From Epiperipatus broadwayi (Eukaryota; Onychophora; Udeonychophora; Euonychophora; Peripatidae), in contig JAQFVV010006255.1 in NCBI GenBank assembly GCA_028023455.1, positions 6,742,501 to 6,806,500 of the forward strand: a stretch of DNA of 64,000 nucleotides, in the 5' to 3' direction. The first letter of the stretch is position 1. Each line of letters starts with the position of its first letter. The notes under the pieces were generated by a model, which made no database searches, was not told the DNA's origin, and worked only from the letters and a program-made list of their open reading frames with translations. Positions 25,870-36,530 of this stretch are shown here, in pieces. The translations under genes and the position numbers were made by a program.

Positions 25870-26045
25870 ATTTCTATCTCTTTCACTCTTTTTATCTTTA
25901 ATTTTTTTCTCACTCTCCATTCAATTTATCCTTGACCTCTTTTAATATCCTATACTACAGAAATAAGTGTTCAATACTTTCTCTTCCATCTCCATATAGA
26001 CCACATTTACAGTATATTATTATTCAGTTTTTGCCTTTTTTCTTT
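25870..26045 (-). pseudogene. C-terminal fragment of a LINE ORF2
   Basis: The minus strand reads C-K-C-G-L-Y-G-D-G-R-E-S-I-E-H-L-F-L, the shape of the Cys/His-containing C-terminal motif (C-x-C-x(n)-E-x-I-E-H-L) of many non-LTR retrotransposon polymerases. The flanks are stop-ridden. It points opposite to the RTE-like fragments that follow, so it is a separate insertion. Confidence 0.5.
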
Positions 26046-26559
26046 GAATATGAAACTTGTAAGAGCCTTTTTTAAAATGAAACTGAAATGAAGACTTGTA
26101 AGAGTTTGTAGATTGCTTTAAAGTTCGATTTTCAAGAATCTACAGATATAAGTTTGACTCCTATGCTAGCTTAGTTATTGGTCAGCCAGCAACACCCGAA
26201 GAAGAATAGAGAGTAATATCACTTGAAACATTGTATAGTTTACTAACCTGTGTTGTCTATTAACTTGTGTTATTTCTAACTGTTAACAGTATAAGATTTT
26301 TTTTTTAAAAATACAAATGAAAGTATCAAATGTAGGCCGAGCAGAATTGGATTATTTTTTGATTAACAGAAATTATGTAATTCTTAATATGCTTAACTGA
26401 TTGAACATAGGAAGTGATTACTGATTAGAGAATGTAAATTATTGGTTAATGCAGGGCAGCTTATTAAAAAAGTCATTACTATAATTGATCTTCAGAATCC
26501 TTCAATAAATGTAAGCTGGAGTATACAAATTATTTTAAATGTTAACAGGCTTTAAAGAG

Positions 26560-27190
26560 GGCTTAAATTTGAATACAATAAATAAAAAAATAAAACATAT
26601 TCTCCAAAGATCAGTGATGACAGAAACAAAAATACACTAATTCAGTAAATTTTCAATTGAGATAAGGCAATGTATTCAGAAAGAAAAAACAAATATGAAA
26701 ATATTTAAAATTTGTATAATTAAAAAAAAATGGATTATTTGGAAATGTATAAAATGATAACGAAAAAAGACATAAAAAATATAACTATGAAATAGCAAGG
26801 AAAACTACAGAAGAGCAAATTATTTCAAGAATAAGAAATAAAACATAAATGTTTTAAAAAAGGAATGATGTAAGGGTTTGAAAGAATTCTACAAAAAGCT
26901 CTTAAAGAACAAGAAAATAAAATAGCTCATACATAAATTCTGTCAGCAACATTTGAAATATCATATGCTTGAATTGAAGAGCTAAGATATGCAATAAAAA
27001 GTATGAATGAAAAAACTCTAGATAATGAACAGTAATTTAAAAAATCAGGTGAATAAATAAAAAAGTTGTTAGCAAAGCTATTCATCAAATATCTAAATGA
27101 TAAAGAATAAGCCAGATAATTGAAAAAAAAAATTAATTTTGATATTGACATTTGAGAAATGTAAAGAAATAGAATATTAGACATTACAAA
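26560..27190 (+). pseudogene. RTE-like LINE fragment, region upstream of the RT core
   Basis: Broken plus-strand frames contain F-Y-K-K-L-L (about 26891), then E-E-L-R-Y-A-I-K-S-M (about 26977-27006), then I-K-K-L-L-A-K-L-F-I-K. This is the order seen in RTE/BovB-type polymerases just before the RT fingers (FYKxLY ... EVxxAlkxMKxxKApG ... LaxLFxxcL). The A-rich strand bias supports plus orientation. It is probably the same copy as 28255-29340, split by the GATA tract and the small repeat at 27.6 kb. Confidence 0.6.
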
Positions 27191-27300
27191 TTGTTACAAA
27201 TATTTAATTTTGCTTCTGTTAATTTTATGACAATCATTAGATTATCTATTTATTGTTACATTTTCCACAAATCTTCAGCAAAAATATCATAGTATTTCGA

Positions 27301-27535
27301 TAAATAACTAAACAGATAGACATAAAGATAGATAGATAGATGAATAAATAGATAGATGAGTGTGTGGATAGTTGGTAAATGGATAGCAAGGTAGATCAAT
27401 GGATAGGAGGATTGGTGAATGAGTATGTAGTTAGATAGATAGGAAGATGAGGAAGTAGGCATATGGATAGACAAGTAGATAGGTAGGTAGGCCAATCAAT
27501 CAGTGGGTGGGTAGATAAGTAGGTAGAGAAATAGA
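27301..27535. repeat. Degenerate GATA/GTAG tetranucleotide tract
   Basis: Long purine-rich run built from GATA, GATG and GTAG units with many substitutions: four consecutive GATA units near 27327, later GTAGGTAGG. It gives a spurious Tyr/Leu/Ser-rich ORF on the minus strand. Confidence 0.9.
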
Positions 27536-27590
27536 GACTGACAATCATCTTTACAAAAATGTTATTCTATCCATTAAAAGATGCATTTTA

Positions 27591-27726
27591 TTGTAAGCTA
27601 GAAACTAATCTGGGGATATTGAAAGAGTAAGCACTAGATAGGGATTTTATACACAAACCTTCCTGTATCCATTGATTACTCTGACTTGCACTAAATGGCG
27701 CTACTGCATGGAGAGTTTTGCCTCTG
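27591..27726 (+). repeat. Member of the small dispersed repeat family
   Basis: Begins AAGCTAGAAACTAATCTG and ends CATGGAGAGTTTTGCCT. It is collinear with 34063-34193 over its whole length, and its central CACTAGAT, GATTTTAT, GCACAAA and CATTGATTAC words are shared with the TIR element at 19433. Confidence 0.75.
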
Positions 27727-28254
27727 TGAAAAATAGCTTGTGTAAGCATAAAGAATGGTGATCATATGATGTTTGATGATTTTAAATCTTAGATTATTTA
27801 TCATAATAGAATGCATTATTTCATAGCATAATTTATTTGCCTCTACATTATATTTTTAAGAAAAGATGGTATATTAAATATTTATATTTAAAACTGTAGT
27901 CATTCAATATTCTTGACTTGTGTTGGTTTTATATATATATTATATTGACTTATGTTGTTATTCTTCAATTATACTATAATCTCAAAGATTTTTAATTTCC
28001 TTTCTTGATAATCCAATGTTTTAATTTATATTACATTATACTTTAAACCAAACATTTAATCAATTGTTTAGAAGTCTAAATTCATATCTGGTGAGCAAAA
28101 TTTCTATCAGTTCTTTATAAAATATTTATTAAGATCATTACAAATCTTCTTCAAAGCACTTTAGTCTTAAGCCAATCAAATATTAAGATCACTTTGACTA
28201 TGATTTATGTATATTAAAGAGAAGTTATAAAAAAGATGAATAGTCTAACTTAAT

Positions 28255-29340
28255 AATAATGCATTGAATTTGTGGATTATAAAACGGCATTTAATTCTGT
28301 AAGTATTGTGTAAATCCAAGATATTACCAAATTCTGAAGAATACTTACCAAATGTAAAAAAAGTAAAAGTTGCTTTTTGTTAGAACATATATGTTATAAA
28401 CACTTGCCTATATACATTGAATGAATGATGAACCAAAAATTAAAAACTTTTATTTTTGATATTAGACAAGGCACAAATAAAAGAGAGCCTTCCCATAGAA
28501 TATGGACAGATAACAGTTAAGACCAATGAGGAATTAATTTGTTTTGCTTATTGTTCTTGCAAAGAGTAGACAAAAATGGAGTTAGGGCAAAAAACATCAA
28601 AAACCTATGGACACTGGGTCCATGTTTTTTAATGATGATAGTAAGTAGAAATGATTAAATAACATGGAGATATTAATGAATATTAATTATAGTAAATGTA
28701 ATATAGCAATGTAATACAATTTATTTACAAGAAATATTCTATGGATTTAAATGAAAAGGAAGATAGTAAATGGAGATTATTTAAGTCATCTAGATTTAGC
28801 CAATGAAAAGATTGTTTCTTCAAATATTGCTTTAGAGGTATAGGAAATATTACAAGAACTATCTGCTTAATAAAAAGGCAGGACTTTAAAAAAAAAAGTA
28901 ATATTCAAAGCTTTTTTTAAAAAGAAGAAAACGTTAACAATAATGATTTAGAATACATTAACAATTGTAAATATCTTTATAAAATTATTAAATAGACTGA
29001 ATAATAATGAATAAAAAAAACTGTATATGGTATATTTATTAGAAATAATATTAAATAAAAATATGCTATATTTATTAGAGTAATATTACAGATACAAAAG
29101 GTTATGCATAAAAATTGGAATATTGTATATTAGAAGGCAAAAACAAAATACATGGATAAGACAACAAACCGATACCCCAGAACGTCATTGGAAAATGTAA
29201 TAGTTGAAATTAAGCTGAAGGAGAAGGAGACATTTTTTGGAAGAGAAGGCAATAGATGGGCAGTTGAAACCTAAAATGGATCACAAGGATTTGTTGAAGA
29301 TCTAATTTATTCTTTGATGATGAATAAGCGAAAGATATCA
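28255..29340 (+). pseudogene. RTE-like LINE reverse transcriptase relic
   Basis: Frame-broken RT with V-D-Y-K-T-A-F-N-S-V (28272-28301), equivalent to the family's F-x-D-Y-E-K-A-F-D-S-V block, followed by D-I-R-Q-G (about 28460), equivalent to G-V-R-Q-G. Farther on are D-L-A-N-E-K-I-V-S and, near the end, T-W-I-R-Q-Q-T (29150-29170), a typical C-terminal motif of this LINE group. Stops are frequent and the YADD-type catalytic box is not intact, so the copy is inactive. Confidence 0.72.
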
Positions 29341-30031
29341 TATTTACAGCTTGTTCCATTTCTGATATTGTTGTGGTATTATATCCCAAATGTGCTGCCA
29401 GCTATAAAATTTTTACTATTAAATAAAATAACTTAAAACAGAAGAGAAGTTATTAGTTAGAGAACTTGAATTAAACTTAGAGAGACTTCCATCCCTGCAG
29501 AAAATTGATGATGATAATATATATGAAAGAAATTTTTATAAACAAAAAGCAAAACTCTTATTAGAAAACTCATAAAGTAAAAATTAAAAATAATAACAGT
29601 GCTTATACTCAAGAAAATCTTAATTATACCAACATTTGAATCCAATAAATAGCATATGATGTAATATTTATAGTTTATATTTATTATTTTATGTATTACT
29701 TAACATATTATTAATTAAGAAGTGTTCTTGATATTTTTCATTGCTATAATTTATACCTACTTTAAAACCAAATAAAGTAGACTCAAACTTTCCAATATTT
29801 CAATTTATAAATATTGCATTCTTTAATTTGCCTGAGATAATCAAAATTATAAACTGAATCATATTTTTTTAGCCACCCTATATTATTAATATTTTAATGC
29901 AACATAGCTTTTTACTGATAAAGTGAGGATTTGGTTTTTTATAATAATATATTCCACTGATCATTGTTAATACTTTGACTTGTATTTATTGTTTTTACCA
30001 ACTGCAGTTCTATTTTGTTTTCGTATTACAG

Positions 30032-30133
30032 GTCCACTTACCAAGCAACCAAGCACTCTCCAGTTGAAATCGTCTGATGATGAATTAGAGGAAGGTGGTA
30101 TCACATTTACAGCTCGTCCCAGTTCAGATATAG
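30032..30133 (+). CDS. Internal exon 3 of the NHE-like gene (visible numbering)
   Basis: A 102-nt exon between TTACAG|GT at 30031/30032 and ATAG|GTATAT at 30133/30134. It takes two bases to finish the Gly codon begun at 25189 and leaves one base, so both junctions fit. The peptide is G-P-L-T-K-Q-P-S-T-L-Q-L then an acidic run S-D-D-E-L-E-E-G-G, then I-T-F-T-A-R-P. It has no transmembrane or folded-domain signature and looks like a disordered linker with a casein-kinase-2-type acidic Ser segment. A G-I-x-F-T-A motif ahead of L-P-W-K/R is my recollection of invertebrate NHE3/NHE2-like tails, matching exon 4's T-L-P-W-K-R. That is suggestive, not proven. Confidence 0.78.
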
Positions 30134-30207
30134 GTATATCATCATATTTAAATATGCATACAACTATTAGAATTTAATTATTAAATTAAAATAACTTTAA
30201 AATCAAA

Positions 30208-31013
30208 TCTATATTACTACATAAATGTGAAAGTTTGTTTGTTTGTTACTTTATAATTCAATAAATGTTGCACAGATCTTGATGAATCTTGTACAATTTT
30301 TTTCCTTTTTAATGAGAATTTTTATAGGCTATGAATTTTTGCTTTATGGTACTTAATTACTGTGGTAATTTTCAAGGAATAAAATCCATTTTCTAATGAC
30401 AAAGTGTTGTAACCTGTGTATTGAAATACATACTAGAGAAATGGAGAGGTAAAACTTTATTGTGTAAATATATTTTAATTTAATTAAATTTTGTTTGGAC
30501 CATCTATGTTTAATTTCTCACTTGCATATATCATAATGTTAAAATTTCATAGCCATTTTAAAAATTATCACATGAGAAATATAAAATAATTTTCTTTACA
30601 ATTATTGTTTATTGTATTTAAAAAGAGCTGCTATAGATAATTATTTCATGTAAAATATTACATAAATATATTTTAATTATTAAGCTTTCTGCTAATCTAT
30701 GGATATTCTAAAGAAATGAAGACAATTCAGTGAGGGAACAGCTTATTTGTCATTCAATATATCAAACTTTCTATTAATGTGAGGCTACAGCTAGAGAAAT
30801 GGAGAGAATTAGCAAAGGAAAATTTTTATTTGGTATTCAATACATCAAAAATCAAGAATGGAATTTAGATAAAACAGTAAAAAAATTCTGCTGCACAAAA
30901 TATATTCTCCTTATATATATAAATTTGATATATATTTTAATTATCAACTACATTATATTCTATATTTTTATTATTATTCTACTAACGTAAGCAAAGCCAT
31001 GGGTACGGCTAGT
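30208..31013 (+). mobile_element. Helentron/Helitron-like non-autonomous element
   Basis: The left part carries ATAAATGTGAAAGTTTGTTT repeated as GTTTGTTTGTTAC, and the right end reads GCAAAGCCATGGGTACGGC-TAGT. This pair (T-rich 5' motif, and a 3' end of the form GCxAAGCCxxGGGTAC then AGCTAGT) is widespread at the ends of insect and other invertebrate Helitron/Helentron-type repeats. It has no terminal inverted repeat and no coding capacity, as expected. Boundaries are approximate, and assignment rests on recollection of the end motifs. Confidence 0.5.
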
Positions 31014-34000
31014 AAACTAACTTTTTAAAATTCCTAAATTCTGTAACTAAAAATTAACAATTGAATAATCATGAATTTTTTTAACTAAAGCTTTTTAAAA
31101 AACTCTCTGTAAAATCGTTTAGAAATTTAGGAACTACATAATTAAATCCATAGACTTAGCATTAATGTAAGTAATTAACACATGGTCATTCTTCTTTCTC
31201 CTTATTTAAAGCTACTTTAACATCCCTCTCATCTCATGCAGATTTCGCCATATTATACAATTTGCTCTATTAGTCAGCCATCACAAAATGATACATTTCT
31301 AAAAAACTAATAATTTTGAACTTTTTTTTTTTTTAAATCTATCAAAATGCAGTAAAGTAAAATAAGAAACAAAATTTAATGGTATATTTTTTAGTTAATT
31401 ATTAGTTTTTTTTATATTATTTCTCATGCTTTAAATTAGCTAACTTTGAAAATATTAAAACTACAAATAGTCGAATGAGGAAATGTCATGTTCGTGATCT
31501 TTTGATTATTTATTCAGAAGAGTGATTAATTTGTTTTTGTTTATATATCTTTTAGCTACTAATATTTTGAAGAACAGATAGATTGTTTACATACTGTAGT
31601 GATTATGACTACTGAAATGTTAAACTGAGATTGCTGAAGAAGATCACATTAGATTGCTATTTCCAATCATCATCCAGCATCTCAATTCCCAGAGGGATAA
31701 CCACTTTCACTTTCATCCAAAAGCATTGTATCATTATGACTTATGTGGTTCTATCAGTAATTTTATTATATGTTGCTTGAGATAAACTACTCTTTACTCT
31801 GGGTATCACTCTTCACTTGCAAAGAATGCCTCCAGATATATACCTCTTGTCCTGGCAACACCATATACATTTTTCATTAACACTACTATGTCTATCTCAC
31901 TCAAACCATGATTTCTCCATCATATTCAATTTTTGTTACACATGTTTAGGAGACCAAACTGTAATGAAAATAATATTTTATAATGAAAAAAATACAATTT
32001 ATTTATATTTTATTCACTAAGATAATTTATAAGTTATATATTTTATTATAAATGATTTAGTTTATCTACTTTGGAAATCACAGAAAGGTAAGATTTGATT
32101 TCCAAATTAATTTTTGATCCCTTTTATTTACATCCACTGCACATACATGAATAAAATAAAATGCCTTATAAATAATAATTGTTAATGAAATTATAAACCT
32201 ACAATTGTTTTGCTACTACCATTATAATACAAATAACTAAATATACAAATGGTATATAATACTAAAAATAATAATTATTTAAGATCTTATGTTGTCAAAT
32301 AAAAGAAATGCTCACTATGGTTTTGCTCATAATATGAAAGGATAATAAGTTTATTACTAAAGGTTTAAGAGTAGATATAAATTCAGTTCTTCTATGTATC
32401 ATTTTATTTTTCTTCAGTCATTATTTTTTATATTTATGATTAAAACAACAGGTGATAACTTTATGAGCAGAAATAGGTGATGTCTTACAGAATTATTCAT
32501 TTGCTTTTGCAGGATGGAGAGCTTTGCTTGGTGAAAGCCCATCATATTATATTGAGATTCCTTTATATAAAATCTTGCCATACTTGCTTTATACTGAGAA
32601 ATGATATGTTAATTTGCAATATATTCACTAGCACTGAAAAGTGCTTTTACACTTCCCAAGTCTTGATGCTAATATTGGTTAAGGATGGGTTGCCATGAAA
32701 AAAACTGTCTGAATTTTGCCATAGATTAACTATTCTTGTTGCAGATCTTTTTCCTTTTGTGGATATTCTCTTCTACTTCTCATATTTGGTCTTTTTTCTC
32801 TTTTCATTCTTCTATTTACACAATGTCACTTCATAAGGACATCCATTATCATTATCCCTGGGTCTTAATTTTTGTGATTGTATAAATTAAATATTTTAAT
32901 TCAACAAATGTGTTTACCAAAATATACTATTTAATTAGTTTACTTTTTCAATGAACATATCTGATTAGCTTTTAATTAATTCAGTTTAGCTATTTATCAA
33001 TTAATTTGCTTCAAAATATATTCCAAACTTGAATTTCTAATAAATACTAGATTATCTCATTATTTGTATAGAAATTTTAATTGCATTACCTTTTTTTTTT
33101 TTTTAATTTGATGGAAACCAAACAAAAAACAAAATAATATTTTTTTTTTTGTGAAAAGAGAAAAAATTTATTACCAATTTTTTTTAAATCAGTCTAGACT
33201 TTATTTCTGTCTTTTACATTTGCTGTTGTGATATTATTTTACATTCTTTTTATTAGAATGTTTAAATTGCCATAATTTTATTCACACCTTTTAAACCAAT
33301 GTTTGCAAAGTTCAGGAATATTGAACATATATGTTGTCTTAAATAAGTAGATTAGCGTTTAAATAGTCTAACCTTTGATAATTGTTTTTTTCTTTCTATC
33401 TATCACTTATCAAACTTTCATATTCTATAATTTATTAATTTTATTGTTTATTCAAAGATAGGACATCCTGTAATACAGAATGACTACCATTTAGACTTTT
33501 AAAACATTACTATATATCTATTTAATATACTGTATATATTTAACATTACTTATCTATTTAACTTTACTTAAAATTGTTTATAGTTTTTGTGATAAATATT
33601 CTTTTGAGGATTAGAATGGATTAAAATGAAAACATTCGGATAAACGTTAATGTGTCCAATCAATAAAAATATTATGTATAGTGAGGGGGGGGGGGAGGAG
33701 AATGACAATATTATAAAAGTATTGCCTGAATTAAGATCATACTTTTTCTTAAAAAAAAAAAAAAAAAAAAGACTAAAATAATGAGAGTTACAGACTTATG
33801 TAGCCTAAATGCAAATCCACTTCAAAATAGAAAAAGTAATCTTAAATTTTTTGTTCATATTGTATGATAGGGGTGCTTGTGCAGTAATTAAATGCAAAAA
33901 TAATAGATGAGTTTGAATTGACAACAATGTGTTTTCATTTTGAGATCCTAGCTTTATAGTTAACTAAACAGATAAAAGGTAGCTCCTGGAAGTTGCATTA

Positions 34001-34062
34001 GATCCTTAGATTTAGGTGCAGTGCTTTCAGATCCAAAGGTCCTCACAGGATGAAAACATCAC

Positions 34063-34193
34063 AAGCTAGAAACTAGTCTGAGGATATTGGATGGGTATGC
34101 ACTAGATGGAGATTTTATGCACAAACTTTCCGGCATTCATTGATTGCTAAGGTTTGCACTGGGTGGCACTATTGTATGGAGAATTTGCTACGC
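34063..34193 (+). repeat. Member of the small dispersed repeat family
   Basis: Collinear with 27591-27726: starts AAGCTAGAAACTAGTCTG, has CACTAGATGGAGATTTTATG in the middle, and ends TATGGAGAATTTGCTACG, a decayed version of the GAGAGTTTTGCCT end. Confidence 0.75.
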
Positions 34194-35161
34194 TAACAAT
34201 AGATTCTAGTAAAGATAAAAAGTTAAAAGAGAATATATGAATTACAGTTATGTAAATATAAGTTCAATTAATATTGCTTTTATACTTGTAGATTTTAAAA
34301 GTATTAATAAAGGTTTTTATTAAATAATCATTGTTTTAGAATCAAGAAAAAACTATTAGTTTTACCTTTATGTTAAAGTGTTATTTATACAGAAATAGAT
34401 AAAATTGTATTAAGACAAAATTGAAATATATTAAAATTGTCTAATGTAATATATATATGAATATGTATTATTTTGAATATATAATAATGTATTAATATTA
34501 TATTCTTAGAAATAAGATTATAACTAAATAAAAAGATCAAAGAATTATAATGTCTATATTTGTTAAATAAATATTTAATTTTCTTTTGGAGAAATTTGAA
34601 TTATTGTGTACTGATTAATATTATGACTTTTTATTATATTTAGATCTTAATCAATCTGTTTTAATATACAGTGTTTTCATTAATCTTGTTAAATCTACAT
34701 TGTGATAGTTTTTATTATTGTTATAAAAAAACCATTGCTGTTTATTACTATCTATATAATATTATGATTTACAAGTAAAAAATTCAATAGAAGTTATAGT
34801 GAATGTTCAATTTAAAGAATATTTATCTCATTCTGCAATCTTAAAAGATCAAGTTGAAGATAGTAAAAGTTGAATTTTGCATAGATGAATCCAGGTTTTG
34901 AATCATTAAAGATATATAAAAAAAATCCCTTTATTGTTTTGTTCATGTTTTGTCATAATACTTCAATATCACATATTCAATTGAATTATTTATTTGAAAT
35001 ATTTGTTTTTTTAATTTAGATTAAAATCACAAATAATATGCACACACAGAAGTTACTTGCTTTAACTAAAATAATGACAAAAAATAAATAAAGGCAATAA
35101 AGTTGAATTGGTCCACATCAAAGAGCATTTTGATCAGTCCAACATTTTAGTACCAATTTGC

Positions 35162-35174
35162 AATAATCAATATA
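35162..35174. repeat. Target-site duplication, left, hammerhead element copy A
   Basis: AATAATCAATATA (13 bp) here is repeated exactly at 36127-36139 on the far side of the element. Confidence 0.8.
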
Positions 35175-35318
35175 ATAGATGAAATACACAGGCTTATATA
35201 TACCTGTGTCTATATATGTAATAGACAGGGTATGAGCACAGACTTTCACATGACCCACCACTCTTCACACTATCTCATAACACTGATACACCTGAACATG
35301 CATATGTCGAAAAGATAA

Positions 35319-35377
35319 ATAATCACCAATATACGTATTTCATGCTAAACCAGCAATCATCAGTTGGTCCAGATTAC
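35319..35377 (-). ncRNA. Hammerhead ribozyme motif, type I, minus strand
   Basis: Read on the minus strand: GTAATC, then TGGA, CCAA, CTGATGA (35363-35357), a TGCT/AGCA stem II with a GGTTT loop, GAAA, a very short stem III (AT..AT around ACGT), the cleavage triplet ATA, then TTGG, T, GATTAT closing stem I in two helices around an asymmetric internal loop. Core residues CUGAUGA and GAAA are intact. It is the inverted partner of the motif at 35974. Confidence 0.7.
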
Positions 35378-35973
35378 CATCTCTACACATATATGCTACA
35401 ATTGCTCAGATATATATTAAGATAGCAAATCCTTCTACTTTAATGGACAGGCTTCAATGTACTCCACACTCCAACTCTTCAACTGTCCATCCAATTGAAA
35501 ATCTGATGATGGAATGCTCAAAGGCCACCCTTAGGCCAAGATTGTTGTCACACCCATGTTGACCTAAAGGCAATCTGACCCCTTATGTACAGGACATAAT
35601 CCATTAAATATATATACAAGGGATAGGCAGACATCTCTAATAGTCTGTGCTCGTACCCTGTCTATTACATATATAGACACAGGTATATATAAGCCTGTGT
35701 ATTTCATCTATTACATATTAGAGATGTCTGCCTGTCCCTTGTATATGTATTTAATGGATTATGTCCTGTACATGAGGGGTCAGATTGACCTTTAGGTCAA
35801 CATGGGTGTGACAACAATCCCAGCCTAAGGGTGGCCTTTGAGTGTTACATCATCAGATTTTCAAATGGATGGACAGTTGGAGTGTGGAGTACATTGAAGC
35901 CTGTCCATTAAAGTAGGAGGATTTGCTATCTTAATATATATCTGAGCACTTGTAGCATATATGTGTAGAGATG

Positions 35974-36032
35974 GTAATCTGGACCAACTGATGATTGCTG
36001 GTTTAGCATGAAATACGTATATTGGTGATTAT
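35974..36032 (+). ncRNA. Hammerhead ribozyme motif, type I, plus strand
   Basis: Core CTGATGA at 35988-35994 and GAAA at 36010-36013. Stem I is CCAA/TTGG (35984-35987 with 36022-36025) plus an outer helix GTAATC/GATTAT (35974-35979 with 36027-36032). Stem II is TGCT/AGCA with loop GGTTT. Stem III is A-T, T-A closing ACGT. The predicted cleavage site is after A at 36021 (triplet ATA). The stem II pair nearest the core is U-U rather than the usual G-C, and stem III is minimal, as in hammerheads that may act as dimers. Confidence 0.75.
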
Positions 36033-36126
36033 TTATCTTTTCGACATATGTGTGTTCAGGTGTATCAGTGTTATGAGATAGTGTGGAGTGGTGGGTCATG
36101 TGAAAGTCTGTGCTTGTACCCTGTCT

Positions 36127-36139
36127 AATAATCAATATA
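36127..36139. repeat. Target-site duplication, right, hammerhead element copy A
   Basis: Second exact copy of AATAATCAATATA, matching 35162-35174. Confidence 0.8.
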
Positions 36140-36530
36140 GTTTTTAGAATCGAAATATATATTTTTGATGCTGCAGTTATGAATTTTTTTTTTATAATAT
36201 AGAAAAAACTTCTTTAAAAAAATGATATTATTGAACAATTGCTAAATGAGTAGGAATTTAACAGTATTTTGAGTAACAAATTAAAAAATGGGATTTAATA
36301 AACTATCAGTTGCAAATTTATTAATACTAATGATTTAATCATCTTTATGAAAATAAATTATAAGTAATTTTTAAATAATTCCAAAAACTAGTATTGTTCT
36401 AATCTAATATTTAGACATTAAAAAAAAATTGAAATTCTGGATTTGAAATATTTACATAAAACATAGATGAATTTTTGTTTGTTTATTGATTTTTCCAAGT
36501 ATGTAGCAATGAATTAATATATATATATAT

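Larger units (their letters stand above)
25190..30031. other. Intron of about 4.8 kb containing LINE fragments
   Basis: Lies between the exons at 24943-25189 and 30032. It holds a minus-strand LINE C-terminal fragment near 25.9 kb, the RTE-like LINE pieces at 26.5-29.4 kb, a tetranucleotide-derived tract at 27.3 kb and a dispersed repeat at 27.6 kb. Otherwise only AT-rich sequence is seen. Confidence 0.55.
35175..36126. mobile_element. Hammerhead-ribozyme-bearing compound repeat, copy A (inverted dimer, 952 bp)
   Basis: Bounded by the exact 13-bp duplication AATAATCAATATA. The left arm (about 35175-35639) is a whole repeat unit in minus orientation. After it comes the tail of a plus unit (about 35640-35702) and then one nearly complete plus unit ending at CCCTGTCT. 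Each unit holds a hammerhead-like motif, minus at 35319-35377 and plus at 35974-36032. The left end is the complement of the unit's 3' end as seen in copy B (CCTGTGT then TTTCA). Inverted plus tandem arrangement of the terminal unit, long target duplication and hammerhead motifs fit Penelope-like or retrozyme-like retroelements. There is no coding capacity. Confidence 0.8.

Noticed and set aside
27256-27495. 79-residue minus-strand ORF rich in Tyr, Leu, Ser and Ile
   Set aside because: It is a translation of the degenerate GATA/GTAG tract.
33686-33772. G run and A run as a possible processed pseudogene tail
   Set aside because: No coding remnant upstream of the A run, and the G run is an isolated homopolymer.
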